NCBI RefSeq assembly: GCF_964204645.1
Contig: NC_134028.1
Location: forward strand, 620,001-684,000
Length of the DNA stretch: 64,000 nt
Source: Tubulanus polymorphus
Lineage: Eukaryota > Nemertea > Palaeonemertea > Tubulaniformes > Tubulanidae
Direction: 5' to 3'
Shown here: positions 18,701 through 28,827 of the stretch, piece by piece
Numbering within the stretch: the first letter of the stretch is position 1
Layout: each line of letters opens with the position of its first letter
The notes under the pieces: model-generated
The model's database searches: none
The model's input: only the letters and a program-made list of their open reading frames with translations
What the model was told of the DNA's origin: nothing
Made by a program: the position numbers and the translations under genes

Positions 18701-21700
18701 GGACGACCTCCCTTCAACTCAAACAGAACGACCTCCCTCCAACTCAAACAGAACGACCTCCCTCCAACTCAAACAGGACAACCTCCCTCCAACTCACAAA
18801 AAGGACGACCTCCAACTCACAAACAGGACGACCTCCCTCCAACTCACAAACAGGACGACCTCCAACTCACAAACAGGACGACCTCCCTTCAACTCAAACA
18901 GAACGACCTCCCTCCAACTCAAACAGGACAACCTCCCTCCAACTCACAAAAAGGACGACCTCCAACTCACAAACAGGACGACCTCCCTCCAACTCACAAA
19001 CAGGACGACCTCCAACTCACAAACAGGACGACCTCCCTCCAACTCAAACAGGACAACCTCCCTCCAACTCACAAAAAGGACGACCTCCAACTCACAAACA
19101 GGACGACCTCCCTCCAACTCACAAACAGGACGACCTCCAACTCACAAACAGGACGACCTCCCTTCAACTCAAACAGAACGACCTCCCTCCAACTCAAACA
19201 GGACAACCTCCCTCCAACTCAAACAGGACAACCTCCCTCCTACTCAAACAGGACGACCTCCAACCACTGGCCACCTCTCTCCTCCATAACAGATTAATCA
19301 ACCTCAGTAATATAATAGTTCATCAGATTTTGATATTTGAGCAGTTTTTAATTTCCTCTCAGATATTTAATGTTTGATTGTTATCAATATTTACTGACTG
19401 TCACTTAGTGTTTGTGTTTTTTGATCTATAAGAGACAGACAGACCGACACAGACAGATGGATGGATATTTCAGTAATTGCCTCAAGCAGATTTTTTAAAA
19501 TGTGCAGACGAGTTTAATTTGATGACGACAAAATTCTGTAAATCATAAACTTCAAAGTGTTAATATTCTGTGTATAGAGTCTCGTGAGTTCAACTAAATG
19601 TAAATAATTCTACACGTTCAGGGAATTCTATTAGTTTTAGAACAGGAAATTTAGGATAACTGTTTAATTTCAAAGTCACCAGTTTTTGTGATTCATTCAT
19701 TTATTTATACATTTTTCCTTTCATTAATTTTCTAAAATTCATCAGTTGAAAATGTTTGGATATAGAATCAGTAATGACGTGTTGTATAGGCCGTTCTGTC
19801 CGGTGACAGCTGATGATGTTTAATATTTATTCAGACTTCATTGATTCATCATAAAATATTAATTCTATTATCTATTTATATGAGATATGACTAGTTATAG
19901 TTAAACAGTTGTGTATTGAGGTTAAATCCATATTTCATGTTCATCGGAATTATTTACCGGTTAATGAAGAAATTAAATCGAGTTTTTGTGAAATTGGCCA
20001 TGATGCCATTTCATAAAAAACCCGCTTTGTAGTTGCCATTTGTGGCTCAAATAGACAAAGAATATTCACCTTGTCACTTTATCTTCTAGAGTTTACAACA
20101 TGTTTTTATTATGTTGACATTTCTATAAATCTTAACCGAGAGATGATACTAAGATATCAGTTAGTACCGGGATCAGTGAGGCACCATTTATAGCTATTTA
20201 AAAGCTTCTATCGACCCACGCATATAACATGTATGAATACCGCTAATAGAACATCGAGAGACGACTGAGAGCTGTGCGAATATTCGAAACTTTTTTCTTT
20301 GATCCTGTTTTATCCCCACATAAAGACATCTGCTGCAGCTGTGATTATCACGACATTAGCAATGTTTTTATTCCGTTATATTTCATAAAATATTCATAAG
20401 AACAAATTATCATCACATGAAATAGATATAAACAGCCCCCGGTGATGGAGGGGGTATTAATATCCCCCCTCCTCCGCCCGAGTGCTGGGAATTTGTTAAT
20501 ACCCTCATAAACGGATTATAACCACGATGTATTTATGTGCAGGTGAATAAATCACATCTTATCGCGCTGCCCTCTATTGTTTATTAGTCTCATTACTGGT
20601 TTTGAATCTAATGTTGTTGTTGTTGTTGTTTTGTAGACATTTAGCTTTAGCTTACGCTGTTCCTCACAAAGTAATGGGAAAGAAAGATAAAGCTTGTGGA
20701 GAGGATTCATTTAAATATGGTATCACTAACGGAGCTAAATGGTATTCATTGGCTGGAGGTTAGTATCCTCCCCATTACACCCCTCCCTTTCCCTCTCCTC
20801 CCCCTCTGAGCTGCTGTACCCTCTCCCCCCCTCTGAGTTGTTGCACCTCTCCCTCCCCCTCTGAGCTGCTGCACCCTCTCCCTCCCCCTCTGAGCTGCTG
20901 CACCCTCTCCCTCCCCCTCTGAGCTGCTGCACCCTCTCCCTCCCCCTCTGAGCTGCTGCATCTCTGACGGCTTCACGTCATGTAGGAATTCGCTAGTTAT
21001 CTCACACTGCAGTCTGCAGCAGATGAACTATTGATCAGAAGTTTAATTTTGTCTCTGTCTGTTAAAAGCATCTCTCAAATTCCATAATTGTGAATTCATT
21101 TCTGAAGATCTTGACGCTGAAAGCATTCACTGATTACGTTTTGAATTTTATCAAATTCTTTGAATTTCTTTAAGTTAATGAATTATTGAAATTACTTTTA
21201 ACATTTTTAGCAGTTTACTTTAAACTGATTAAAACTTTGTTTCTACTCTACAGTCATTGTGTTCACTCATCACTTGAACTATAAATACTTCACATTTCTG
21301 AAATACACTTGAAGTTATCTATTTGTTGACATCATGAACTAACGTTTGTTCATTAATCTTCAAATTGAGTTGAGATGTTATTATTTTAAGCGATAACTTT
21401 TCAAATGAGAAAATTGTGTTCGAGCAAACGTGATTTATTTATTAATTAATTGTATCGTTTTAAAGGTATGCAGGATTTCAACTATCTCACCACAAATTGT
21501 TTCGAGTTGACGATCGAATTGAGTTGCATCAAGTTTCCGAATGCTACAACTTTACCGAAATATTGGAATGATAATAAAGCTTCATTGATCAATTATATGT
21601 GGCAGGTTAGTGATTTACTACATCGTTAATTAATGTTCTTATAATTTCAATATAGCGTGACAGAAATAGCAGAAATATCTATCAAATATATTTCCACTGC

Positions 21701-22798
21701 GTGATTCTGGATCCAGTTACTCATGAAGAGAGAGTTTACTCTATCGACTAAAAACATTGAAAATGAATTTTTTGTCTCACAGTTAAACCGACTAGACAAC
21801 TGTCGACCTACAGTTCTGTATTTTTATACCGTTAGGGTTTTTAAAAAGGCAGACAGATGCTATAGCAGATGCGCTATCACTCATCAGCTACCGATGTAGC
21901 TGTCAGCTTGTGGTAATATTTTTAAATGTATTTGTTTTTCAGGCCCACATGGGATTGAAAGGTTTTGTGTATGACAGAGAAAGTGAGAAACCGATTGAAG
22001 GAGCTTCGATTTCAGTAAATGATGATAAAACAGGCAAAACTATTAAACATGATGTGAAATCAGGTAATTACTGTCAGTTTAATATACTGATCACATTTCA
22101 GACACCAACACTGAGAACTTATCATATAGATGACTGAACATGAGTTTCACTGTAACTCTATTCTAATCTATTTGTTGACTGAACATGAGTTTCACTGTAA
22201 CTCTATTCTAATCTATTTGTTTACTGAACATGAGTTTCACTATAACTCTATTCTAATCTATTTGTTTACTGAAATGAGTTTCACTGTAACTCTATTCTAA
22301 TCTATTTGTTTACTGAAATGAGTTTCACTGTAACTCTATTCTAATCTATTCGTTTACTGAAATGAGTTTCACTGTAACTCTATTCTAATCTATTTGTTTA
22401 CTGAAATGAGTTTCACTGTAACTCTATTCTAATCTATTTGTTTACTGAAATGAGTTTCACTGTAACTCTATTCTAATCTATTTGTTTACTGAAATGAGTT
22501 TCACTGTAACTCTATTCTAATCTATTTGTTGACTGAAATGAGTTTCACTGTAACTCTATTCTAATCTATTTGTTTTATGTGTATTTCAGCTGAAGCCGGT
22601 GATTATTGGAGATTATTGACCGATGGTCAGTACACGCTGACCGCTACAATGCCCGGATATCGACCAGTGAAGATCATGTGCATCAACGTAATGAATGAAG
22701 CGCATAAATTCCTATCAGCTAAAGTAGTGAACATCCCACTTGAACCGACTATCGATGATATCGATACTATAGACATCGATAGCAGTCGATGTCATTAA
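12731..22798 (+). CDS. CPE: Carboxypeptidase E-like M14 metallocarboxypeptidase (complete)
   Basis: Exons 12731-12995, 14682-14878, 15455-15640, 15727-15893, 20637-20758, 21466-21605, 21943-22063 and 22590-22798 join in phase to 468 aa. A signal peptide (about 1-24) predicts secretion. Zinc ligands are H100 and E103 in NMHGNE and H240 in SANLHGG; the catalytic glutamate is E330 in FELTIELSC. Substrate-site motifs [15 protein letters not shown] and GGMQDFNYL are present. A transthyretin-like domain follows ([10 protein letters not shown] to about 450). By family knowledge, regulatory carboxypeptidases trim C-terminal Lys/Arg from propeptides in secretory granules. It resembles CPE most, with CPN/CPM-type enzymes as alternatives, and lacks the long acidic helical tail of vertebrate CPE. 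Intron 4 is 4.7 kb, mostly repeats. AATAAA follows at 23031-23036. Confidence 0.88.
13480..14245. repeat. 23-bp minisatellite in carboxypeptidase intron 1, about 33 copies
   Basis: Unit AACTGAATGGAAAATATCTC plus TAA. Variants (GATTGG, GAAACAG, TCCCTA) are interspersed. A (GA)n run (about 14315-14333) and a CAG/TAG run (about 14388-14412) follow in the same intron. Confidence 0.95.
14940..15141 (-). mobile_element. tRNA-derived SINE with a telomere-like tail, copy 1
   Basis: On the minus strand an A box (TGGTCTAGTGG) is followed by a B box (GGTTCAAATCC) inside a strong T-arm, ACCCGGGTTCAAATCCCGGG. The region downstream on that strand is rich in GGGTTAG units interleaved with GCAATGGAGATGGAG. 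The anticodon arm does not fold well, so this is a SINE head and not a tRNA gene. It lies in carboxypeptidase intron 2. Confidence 0.65.
15985..16350. repeat. 20-bp GTGGAACTGGATCC minisatellite (carboxypeptidase intron copy)
   Basis: About 18 units of GTGGAACTGGATCCTGAACT with GTGAAAC variants. It begins about 90 nt after the donor at 15894. Unit length, core and orientation match 5775-5918. Confidence 0.93.
16480..17036. repeat. 28-bp minisatellite with longer leading units
   Basis: Core CCATTCTCCCCTCACGCGAT plus GGTATGAT. The first five units carry an extra CAGTGCCTA insert; later ones lose it and some lose CA before CGCG. Confidence 0.93.
17037..18344. other. Unique part of carboxypeptidase intron 4
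   Basis: No convincing exon. Contains a CAGCAGCACCAGCAGCACC run near 17595-17630, AATCCTCACAG triplets near 17945-17975 and a GGACGGACGGATGGACGGAC run near 18060. The small open frames here show no family features. Confidence 0.5.
18345..19265. repeat. Higher-order minisatellite in carboxypeptidase intron 4
   Basis: Basic 23- and 27-bp units around CAAACAGGACGACCTCCAAC are arranged in longer blocks. A distinctive CACAAAAAGGACGACC unit recurs at about 18573, 18796, 18946 and 19072, marking successive, shortening copies of a multi-unit block. Confidence 0.92.
19266..20636. other. Remainder of carboxypeptidase intron 4
   Basis: No coding or structural RNA signal seen. Ends with a (TTG)n run at about 20611-20630 directly before the acceptor TTTTGTAG. 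Confidence 0.55.
20775..20962. repeat. ~30-bp minisatellite beginning just after a carboxypeptidase donor
   Basis: Units contain CCCCCTCTGAGCTGCTGCAC followed by CCTCTCCCT. The array starts about 15 nt downstream of the donor at 20759. Confidence 0.92.
22130..22573. repeat. 44-46-bp minisatellite, about 10 copies
   Basis: Units contain GAGTTTCACTGTAACTCTAT then TCTAATCTATTTGTTTACTG. It fills the last carboxypeptidase intron almost to the acceptor at 22589. Confidence 0.93.
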
Positions 22799-24908
22799 AA
22801 ATACATCATTTCAAACATCTGACCTGAATATTCGTTTAAAACATCCTGATTGTTTTATTGAATTGTAAACCCGATGTCATCATGAGCCAATCAGCATTCA
22901 GCTCATTATATATTCATAAATAATTGGAAAAATGATGTCAGGTCATATTTAGGGAGATGTGTAGAGTTTGTTCGTAAAATGTTTGTGATGTGTGAAATTA
23001 ACCCACCAGTAAAAATACCCAACTGACGGAAATAAAGTGCTCGAAAGTTAACAAATCTGTGTATAAAAACTTGTACAGAATCATTGTTTGATATTATTTT
23101 GAGGTGTAAATATAAGAAATAACTCAGTGAAAATAGAACAAAACAATGAATTACAGAAGAGAGTGTAATCAATGATTGAATCTCAACACAGTGCATTTAA
23201 TAGTAGAGTTGTGAGATCATAGTCAATCAGGGAGGAGAGTACCTCCTGCTCCGCAGTGAGGGGGAACTCCTGCTCCGCGGTGAGGGGGAACTCCTGCTCC
23301 GCGGTGAGGGGGAACTCCTGATCCCAGTGAGGGGATCTCAGTGAACTCCTGTTCCGCGGTGAGGGGGAACTCCTGTTCCATTCCATACAGCCTTCCATAC
23401 ATAAAAAACCCATTCACTTCTATCCTCAGAGCACAACATCACACTACTACCCGGGTCACTTACTCTGAAAAAGGGTCAAACTATTCTCAGTGATGTTGGA
23501 AGTGCAGCGACTGCAGTGGCAAAAAGCAACGGCAATAATTTACTGAATGACATTATTTTTCTTTCATGTGTTTTGACTAAATTTAATTAAATTTGCTGTT
23601 CTAAAATTGCTTCCAATGCGCTTGATTTTTAGAGGCTAAACTAAAATTTCTTCACGTACTCGATAAACTTGGATTTAATCACTGCGAACCTTGATCTTAC
23701 ATTACTTACATTAACATCAATCTTTCAAACCTCACTTTTAAAACAATATTCTAACATTGTTGTCATTAAGTGTTAAATAATATCATGTATTTACATTGTT
23801 TTATTGTTTATTGTTATATATGCATGTATTATATAAAAGGATTAACGCTGGTGATTGAGATGAGATTGGAATTTTTTCTTCTGAAAATTGGGTTGTTTTT
23901 CGCTACATTTTGTGTCAAAATAAAAATCTCTCATGGGCAAAATGGAATCTGCAAATTCATTCAATCAAGGACAAATTATAAAGTAGCTTAATCTGATAAC
24001 AATTGGAAAATCAAAAAAAGTTTTAGAATCATAAAGATGAATATTGACTGTGATATACGGTATTATTTGGGGCTGTTGACTGCCAGTTGGCAAATGGTTT
24101 GTTGCTGGAAATTATTTTCTTTCTGTTTTCCTTGCTGTGTGTAACACTATTGTAATAATCAATGTATCACTAAATTCTATGAATCTGAATCAGGCATGAA
24201 ATCAAAGAGGAAAAAACAAGAAAAATTTCAACTTGGACCAAGATTCTAACCAAGAGTCCCCGGATTCTCTTTTGGAAACCACTTTATTTTGTGCATATAA
24301 TAGTGTACAATAAAATTAAATATTTGTGGGTAAATGTGTCTTATTTTGATTTCTTTATTCTCTGGCAGTGATGAGACTATAAACACTAAGGGGTTGTCAT
24401 GATTTTGCCATGGTGTATGTTGCTGTGGAACGAAGTTGAATTGATTCAAAGTATTAACGAGTCAAATCTGACATTTTTTACTCTCAACAGTTGCTATGGA
24501 TACGGTGACCTAGATTTGATGCGGTTTTATGCTTACAGCGGCAATCGAGGAATTCCACTTGTGGCAAGCGAGAAATTCAATTCAATAATATTTTATTATT
24601 CATTTTGTTTGGGTAAACAAAATGCCAAATAACTTCAGTGGGTATTATAATCGATGGCAAACTTCTTTAAGCAATAAAGATAATTTGATGATGCTTCTAT
24701 GGCAGTCCAGGATTTCCACTTGTGGCAAGCGAGTAAATTCAGTCCATAATTTATATAGAAACCAATTCAATCATTGTGCAATTTTTTAATTGCATTTCAT
24801 AAGAATCTAAAATGTTCCGTGACATTTATATTTAGACCTCGTCGCTTTATACGCGTTTCAACCAATTTATCTTCAATAATCTTATATTGAATTGTTTTGG
24901 AAGTCAAG
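22799..24908. other. Spacer between carboxypeptidase and TYW3
   Basis: Holds the carboxypeptidase 3' end (AATAAA at 23031) and a 24-bp minisatellite at about 23225-23385 (CTCCTGCTCCGCGGTGAGGG). A segment containing CCACTTGTGGCAAGCGAG occurs twice, near 24557 and 24718, so the 24.5-24.8 kb stretch includes a partial duplication. No other gene seen. Confidence 0.5.
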
Positions 24909-27087
24909 ATGGCCGCCGCTGAAAAAAGTTCGAGTTTATTCGTGAAACAAAAACATTTAGTATTAAATTCCGTTGATTTAAGTCGTAAAGGATCAATAGA
25001 TGAACCGATAATAGAATTGATTAAACTCATTAACTGTAATGACAGTTATTTTAGTTTGAGTTCCTGTTCAGGGAGATTGTTATGTGTGGATAATCAGGTA
25101 AAATCGATAGTCTGTGTAAGAGTTGTTCGGTGTAAACTCGCTCCGTCTAGTAGAAATGAATTATTTATTTATAGATCGCAGGTGCTGTGCAGAAAAAAGG
25201 CTGTAATTGGCTGATGGTATCACATGATAAAATACAAGTTGAGGATTTGGTGAGGAAGTAACAAGGTTTTTAGTCCAGGGAGGGGAGCATCCATCATGAG
25301 CCTGGAGGAGGGAGGAAGAGGGAGGAGGGGCATGTCTATCACACCACACTGTCACTGTTTACAGCAAAGATAACCTCAACAGACATGAGACCCCAGACCC
25401 AGCAGCCCAGGCCCCAGTAGCCCAGACCCAGCAGCCCAAGCCCCAGTAGCCCAGCAGCCCAAGCCCCAGTAGCCCAGTCCCAGCAGCCCAAGCCCCAGTA
25501 GCCAAGACCCAGCAGCCCAAGCCCCAGTAGCCCAGACCCAGCAGCCCAGACCCAGTAGCCCAGACCCAGTAGCCCTAGCACTGGTTGTAGGCTTTAGTTG
25601 TAAAATGTTTTTCTCTGAATTTGTAGATAAAACACAGTGAATTATTAGAAGGAAATGCAGTGTTTAAATTTGAACCATTTGTTCTTCATGTTCAATGTAA
25701 AACATTAAAACATGCACAAAATCTGGTAAGTGGAGCCACCTATTGTCTACTGTCTCACCGTCAGACTCAGTTGAAATGATGATATATTTGTAGCATGCTG
25801 TAGCAGTTGAAAGTGGATTCAGAAACTCAGGAATTACTGTCAGTAATAAAGGTAAAATTGTTGCTGTAAGTATCAGGATTTATCACCTACCCTTCAGGAC
25901 TCCCTCCCCTCTCCTGGGGCTCCTGGTCCCTCCTCTCTCTCCTTGGACTCCTGTCCCTCCTCTCTCTTCTGGGGCTCCTATCCCTCCTCTCTCTCCATGG
26001 ACTCCTGTCCTTCCTCTCTCTCCTTGGACTCCCTCCTCTCTCCTGGGGCTACTGTCCCTCCTCTCTCCTGGGGCTCCTATCCCTTCCCTCTCTCCTTGGA
26101 CTCCTGTTCCTCCTCTCTCTCCTTGGACTCCCTCCTCTCTCCTGGGGCTCCTGTCCCTCCTCTCTCCTGGGGCTCCTATCCCTTCCCTCTCTCTTTGGAC
26201 TCCTGTTCCTCCCTAGTTTCACCCTCTGTCACTGATTCATCTATTATCTGTATGTGTTTATGTTGATAGGCTGTGAGAAGCACGCACTCAATGGAGGTTC
26301 CTTTATCTAAACATGGGCGACTTTTAGTCTCAACAGAGGTGCGTGTGTCTGTCAATCACTGTCTGTAACTCCGCCTCCTGTTTACAATTAAATCTAATCA
26401 TTGTTGATTGTATTTTTCAGTATTTGGAGTTTATAGCTGAAATAGCGAACAGTAAAATGGATGAAAACTTAGTTCGTATTGAAAGGTTAGTTGAAGTCCC
26501 CTAACCTCCCTTCATCCTCCCCTCATCCCTCCCTTCATCCTCCCATCAGCCCTCCCTTCATCCTCCCCTCATCCCTCCCTTCATCCTCCCATCAGCCCTC
26601 CTTTCATCCTCCCCTCATCCCTCCCTTCATCCTCCCTTCATCCCTCCCTTCACCCTCCCCTCAGCCCTCCCTTCACCCTCCCATCAGCCCTCCCTTCATC
26701 CTCCCCTCATCCCTCCCTTCACCCTCCCCTCAGCCCTCCCTTCATCCTCCCATCAGCCCTCCCTTCACCCTCCCCTCAGCCCTCCCTTCACCCTCCCATC
26801 AGCCCTCCCTTCATCCTCCCCTCAGCCCTCCCTTCATCCTCCCTCGTATTGTATTTCACACTGATGATAATGCTGTTGTTGATGTTTTTAGGTTTTATGA
26901 GAATTTCAAGGCGATGTTGAATAGATCAGAAACTGCATCTGAGAATAAACATTCTCTACGTGATGAAAGGAAAACCTGTAAAAACAAGAGACAATTGCGC
27001 GAAAAATCACCTGGTAAAGAATGTATTCAAGATATTGAAACTGGAATCGAAAATTTATTTGAAAACGATAGTAAAAATTTTACGTGA
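24909..27087 (+). CDS. TYW3: tRNA wybutosine-synthesizing protein 3 (complete)
   Basis: Exons 24909-25097, 25175-25249, 25627-25725, 25794-25865, 26270-26338, 26421-26485 and 26892-27087 join in phase to 254 aa. The start is the ATG of MAAAEKSSS. TYW3 signatures: DLSRKGSIDEPIIELI near the N-terminus, SSCSGR, KKGCNWLMVSHD, FKFEPFVLHVQCKTL, VAVESGFRNSGITVSNKGK, AAVRSTHSMEVPLSKHGRLL and RIERFYENF. By family knowledge TYW3 performs an AdoMet-dependent methylation step in making wybutosine beside the anticodon of tRNA-Phe. The C-terminal 50 residues are charged and diverged, as usual. The last three introns carry pyrimidine-rich minisatellites or short spacers. AATAAA starts only five bases past the stop. 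Confidence 0.93.
25375..25578. repeat. CAGCAGCCCA/CCCCAGTAGCCCA minisatellite in TYW3 intron 2
   Basis: Degenerate units alternating GCAGCCCAAGCCCCAGTAGC and CCCAGACCCA, about 24-28 bp, lying before the acceptor at 25626. Confidence 0.88.
25885..26215. repeat. Pyrimidine-rich minisatellite in TYW3 intron 4
   Basis: Units of about 27-30 bp such as CTCCTGTCCCTCCTCTCTCT and CCTTGGACTCC or CTGGGGCTCC. Starts about 20 nt after the donor at 25866. Confidence 0.9.
26500..26845. repeat. CCCTCCCTTCATCCTCCC minisatellite in TYW3 intron 6
   Basis: Alternating CCCTCCCTTCATCCTCCCCT and CATCAGCCCTCC units. Starts about 15 nt after the donor at 26486 and ends about 45 nt before the acceptor. Confidence 0.92.
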
Positions 27088-27092
27088 ATTTG

Positions 27093-27098
27093 AATAAA
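27093..27098 (+). promoter_or_regulatory. TYW3 polyadenylation signal
   Basis: AATAAA begins six nucleotides after the last base of the TGA codon (27085-27087), implying a very short 3'UTR. Confidence 0.6.
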
Positions 27099-27279
27099 CA
27101 TCAATTGAATCAGTTATTTATTTGTTTGATTTTATTTGTTTTTGGTTCTTCTATAACATTTTCCTGCAGCATTTCAACATAGTGACCCCTGATTGATCCC
27201 TGGATCGAACCCAGTAATTACTGACACTGAATTACTGAGTGGTCCTGATGCTGAATAAAGGATGTACAGGGGTTTCCCG

Positions 27280-27456
27280 ACCGTACAGTGCTGCCGCTAT
27301 GCTCATCGTTAGCGGGATTTTCACACACTAACTAAAGTCAACTCTGGCAATCGATGTGCTGTCCAGTTATACTCCTTAACCCTAGCTTGCCAGAGTTGAC
27401 TAATGTTAGTGTATAAAAATCCCGCTAACGATGAGCATAGAGGCAGCACCGTACGG
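27280..27456. mobile_element. Foldback element F1, copy 1
   Basis: Arms run from ACCGTAC...GCTGCCGCTATGCTCATCGT and TAGCGGGATTTT through AGTCAACTCTGGCAA, and return as TTGCCAGAGTTGACT ... AACGATGAGCATAG ... GTACGGT. About 80-bp imperfect arms. A near-identical copy with the same flanks is at 49796-49973. Confidence 0.85.
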
Positions 27457-27948
27457 TAAAATGTTGATATCTTAACAAAAATAATTACTGATAACTGATT
27501 CAGAGTGGTACTGATGCTGAAAAGAGGATGTACTGGGGTGTCCCGGGTTCAAACCCAGTAATTACTGACGCTGAATTACTGAGTGATACTGATGCTGAAT
27601 AGAGGATGTACAGGGTTGTCCCGGGTTCAGTAATTACTGATACTGATTCAGAGCGGTACTGATGCTGAATAGAGGATGCACGGGGGTGTCCCGGGTTCAA
27701 ACCCAGTAATTAATGATACTGATTCAGAGTGGTCCTGATGCTGAATAGAGGATGTACAGGGTTGTCCCGGGTTCGAACCCAGTAATTACTGATACTGATT
27801 CAGAGTGGTCCTGATACTGAATAGAGGATGTACAGGGGTGCCCCGGGTTCGAACCCAGTAACAATTGATACTAATTCAGAGTGGTCCTGATGCGGAATAG
27901 AGGATGTACGGATGCCCGACATGGAGAGGATATCAAGATTTTTTAACG

Positions 27949-28184
27949 TGATCGCCATCTATTGGAATTTGGCTGAACTGACTAGATAGCTCTTACTTGT
28001 CTTACTGACTCTTCTTTAATGCGTTGAAATCAAACTCGCCAACTGGTGGATATAACCATCATTAGTCTGTAGTGGCATAGAAATCCACCAGTTGGCGAGT
28101 GTGATTTCAACGCATTAAAGAAGAGTCAGTGAGACAAATAAGAGCTATCTAGTCGGTTCTGCCAAAATCCAATAGATGGCGATC
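27949..28184. mobile_element. Foldback element F2
   Basis: About 110-bp arms: GATCGCCATCTATTGGA...TTTGGC at the left and TCCAATAGATGGCGATC at the right. The centre pairs CCACCAGTTGGCGAGT with its complement, ACTCGCCAACTGGTGG. Probably a MITE inserted in the satellite. Confidence 0.82.
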
Positions 28185-28664
28185 ATAGCATCATTAAACT
28201 GAAGCGGATGTCCCGGGTTCGAACCCAGTAATTACTGCTGCTGCGGAGATCAGAGTGGTCCTGATGCTGAATTAGAGGATAGGTGTGTCCCGAACTATAG
28301 AAGTTCGATCAATACTTATAACTTATAGCTGCGAGTTTTAAACTAGAAAAACAGGTTTTCAGAGAAAATTAGGACACAAATAGTCAGCATTAGAATTTCA
28401 GTAGAGGGCGGGTCTACGGTCATATAACAGCCGCCTCAATAACAATAAGACATTAAAAACAACTTGAGTGATTTATTGATCTTCCACGAAATAACAGAAA
28501 TCTAAAGAATATGAAAGTATTTATGTACATATAATTTTCGGCGAATGAATTCACAGAATGATATAGAAAAACAGTTTGAAAGGGATTTATCTATTAAAGG
28601 ATTGTTCCGAAATCAATCGTTTATTGGATAAAACCAACACATGAAGGTAAGACTAAATGAGTAA

Positions 28665-28790
28665 AGGATAGTGTGATCGAGGTTGAGGACAGTACAGTGT
28701 GATCGAGGTGTTTATGAGGACAGTGTGATCGATGAGGATAGTGTGATCGATGAGGATAGTGTGATCGAGGTGTAAAGTGTGATCTCGAGG
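28665..28790. repeat. GTGTGATCGA tandem repeat upstream of the membrane-protein gene
   Basis: Six to seven irregular copies of AGTGTGATCGAGG or GAGGATAGTGTGATCGATG, ending about 35 nt before the start codon of the next gene. Confidence 0.75.
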
Positions 28791-28827
28791 TTTTCACTGC
28801 GTATAATTTGTTGTTTTAGATCACATA

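Larger units (their letters stand above)
27190..28290. repeat. 76-bp satellite block A with two nested foldback elements
   Basis: Units begin GTCCCGGGTTCAAACCCAGT and continue ATTACTGATACTGATTCAGA and GTGGTCCTGATGCTGAATAG. GGGTTCGAACCC matches a pol III B box on both strands, but I see no A box at the right spacing. Two inverted-repeat elements interrupt the array (27280-27456 and 27949-28184). The same satellite recurs at 49345-50242. Confidence 0.9.

Noticed and set aside
26491-26880. Pro/Ser-rich N-terminal extension on the TYW3 last exon
   Set aside because: It translates the CCCTCCCTTCATCC array. The TYW3 reading needs the acceptor at 26891, and the extension is intron.
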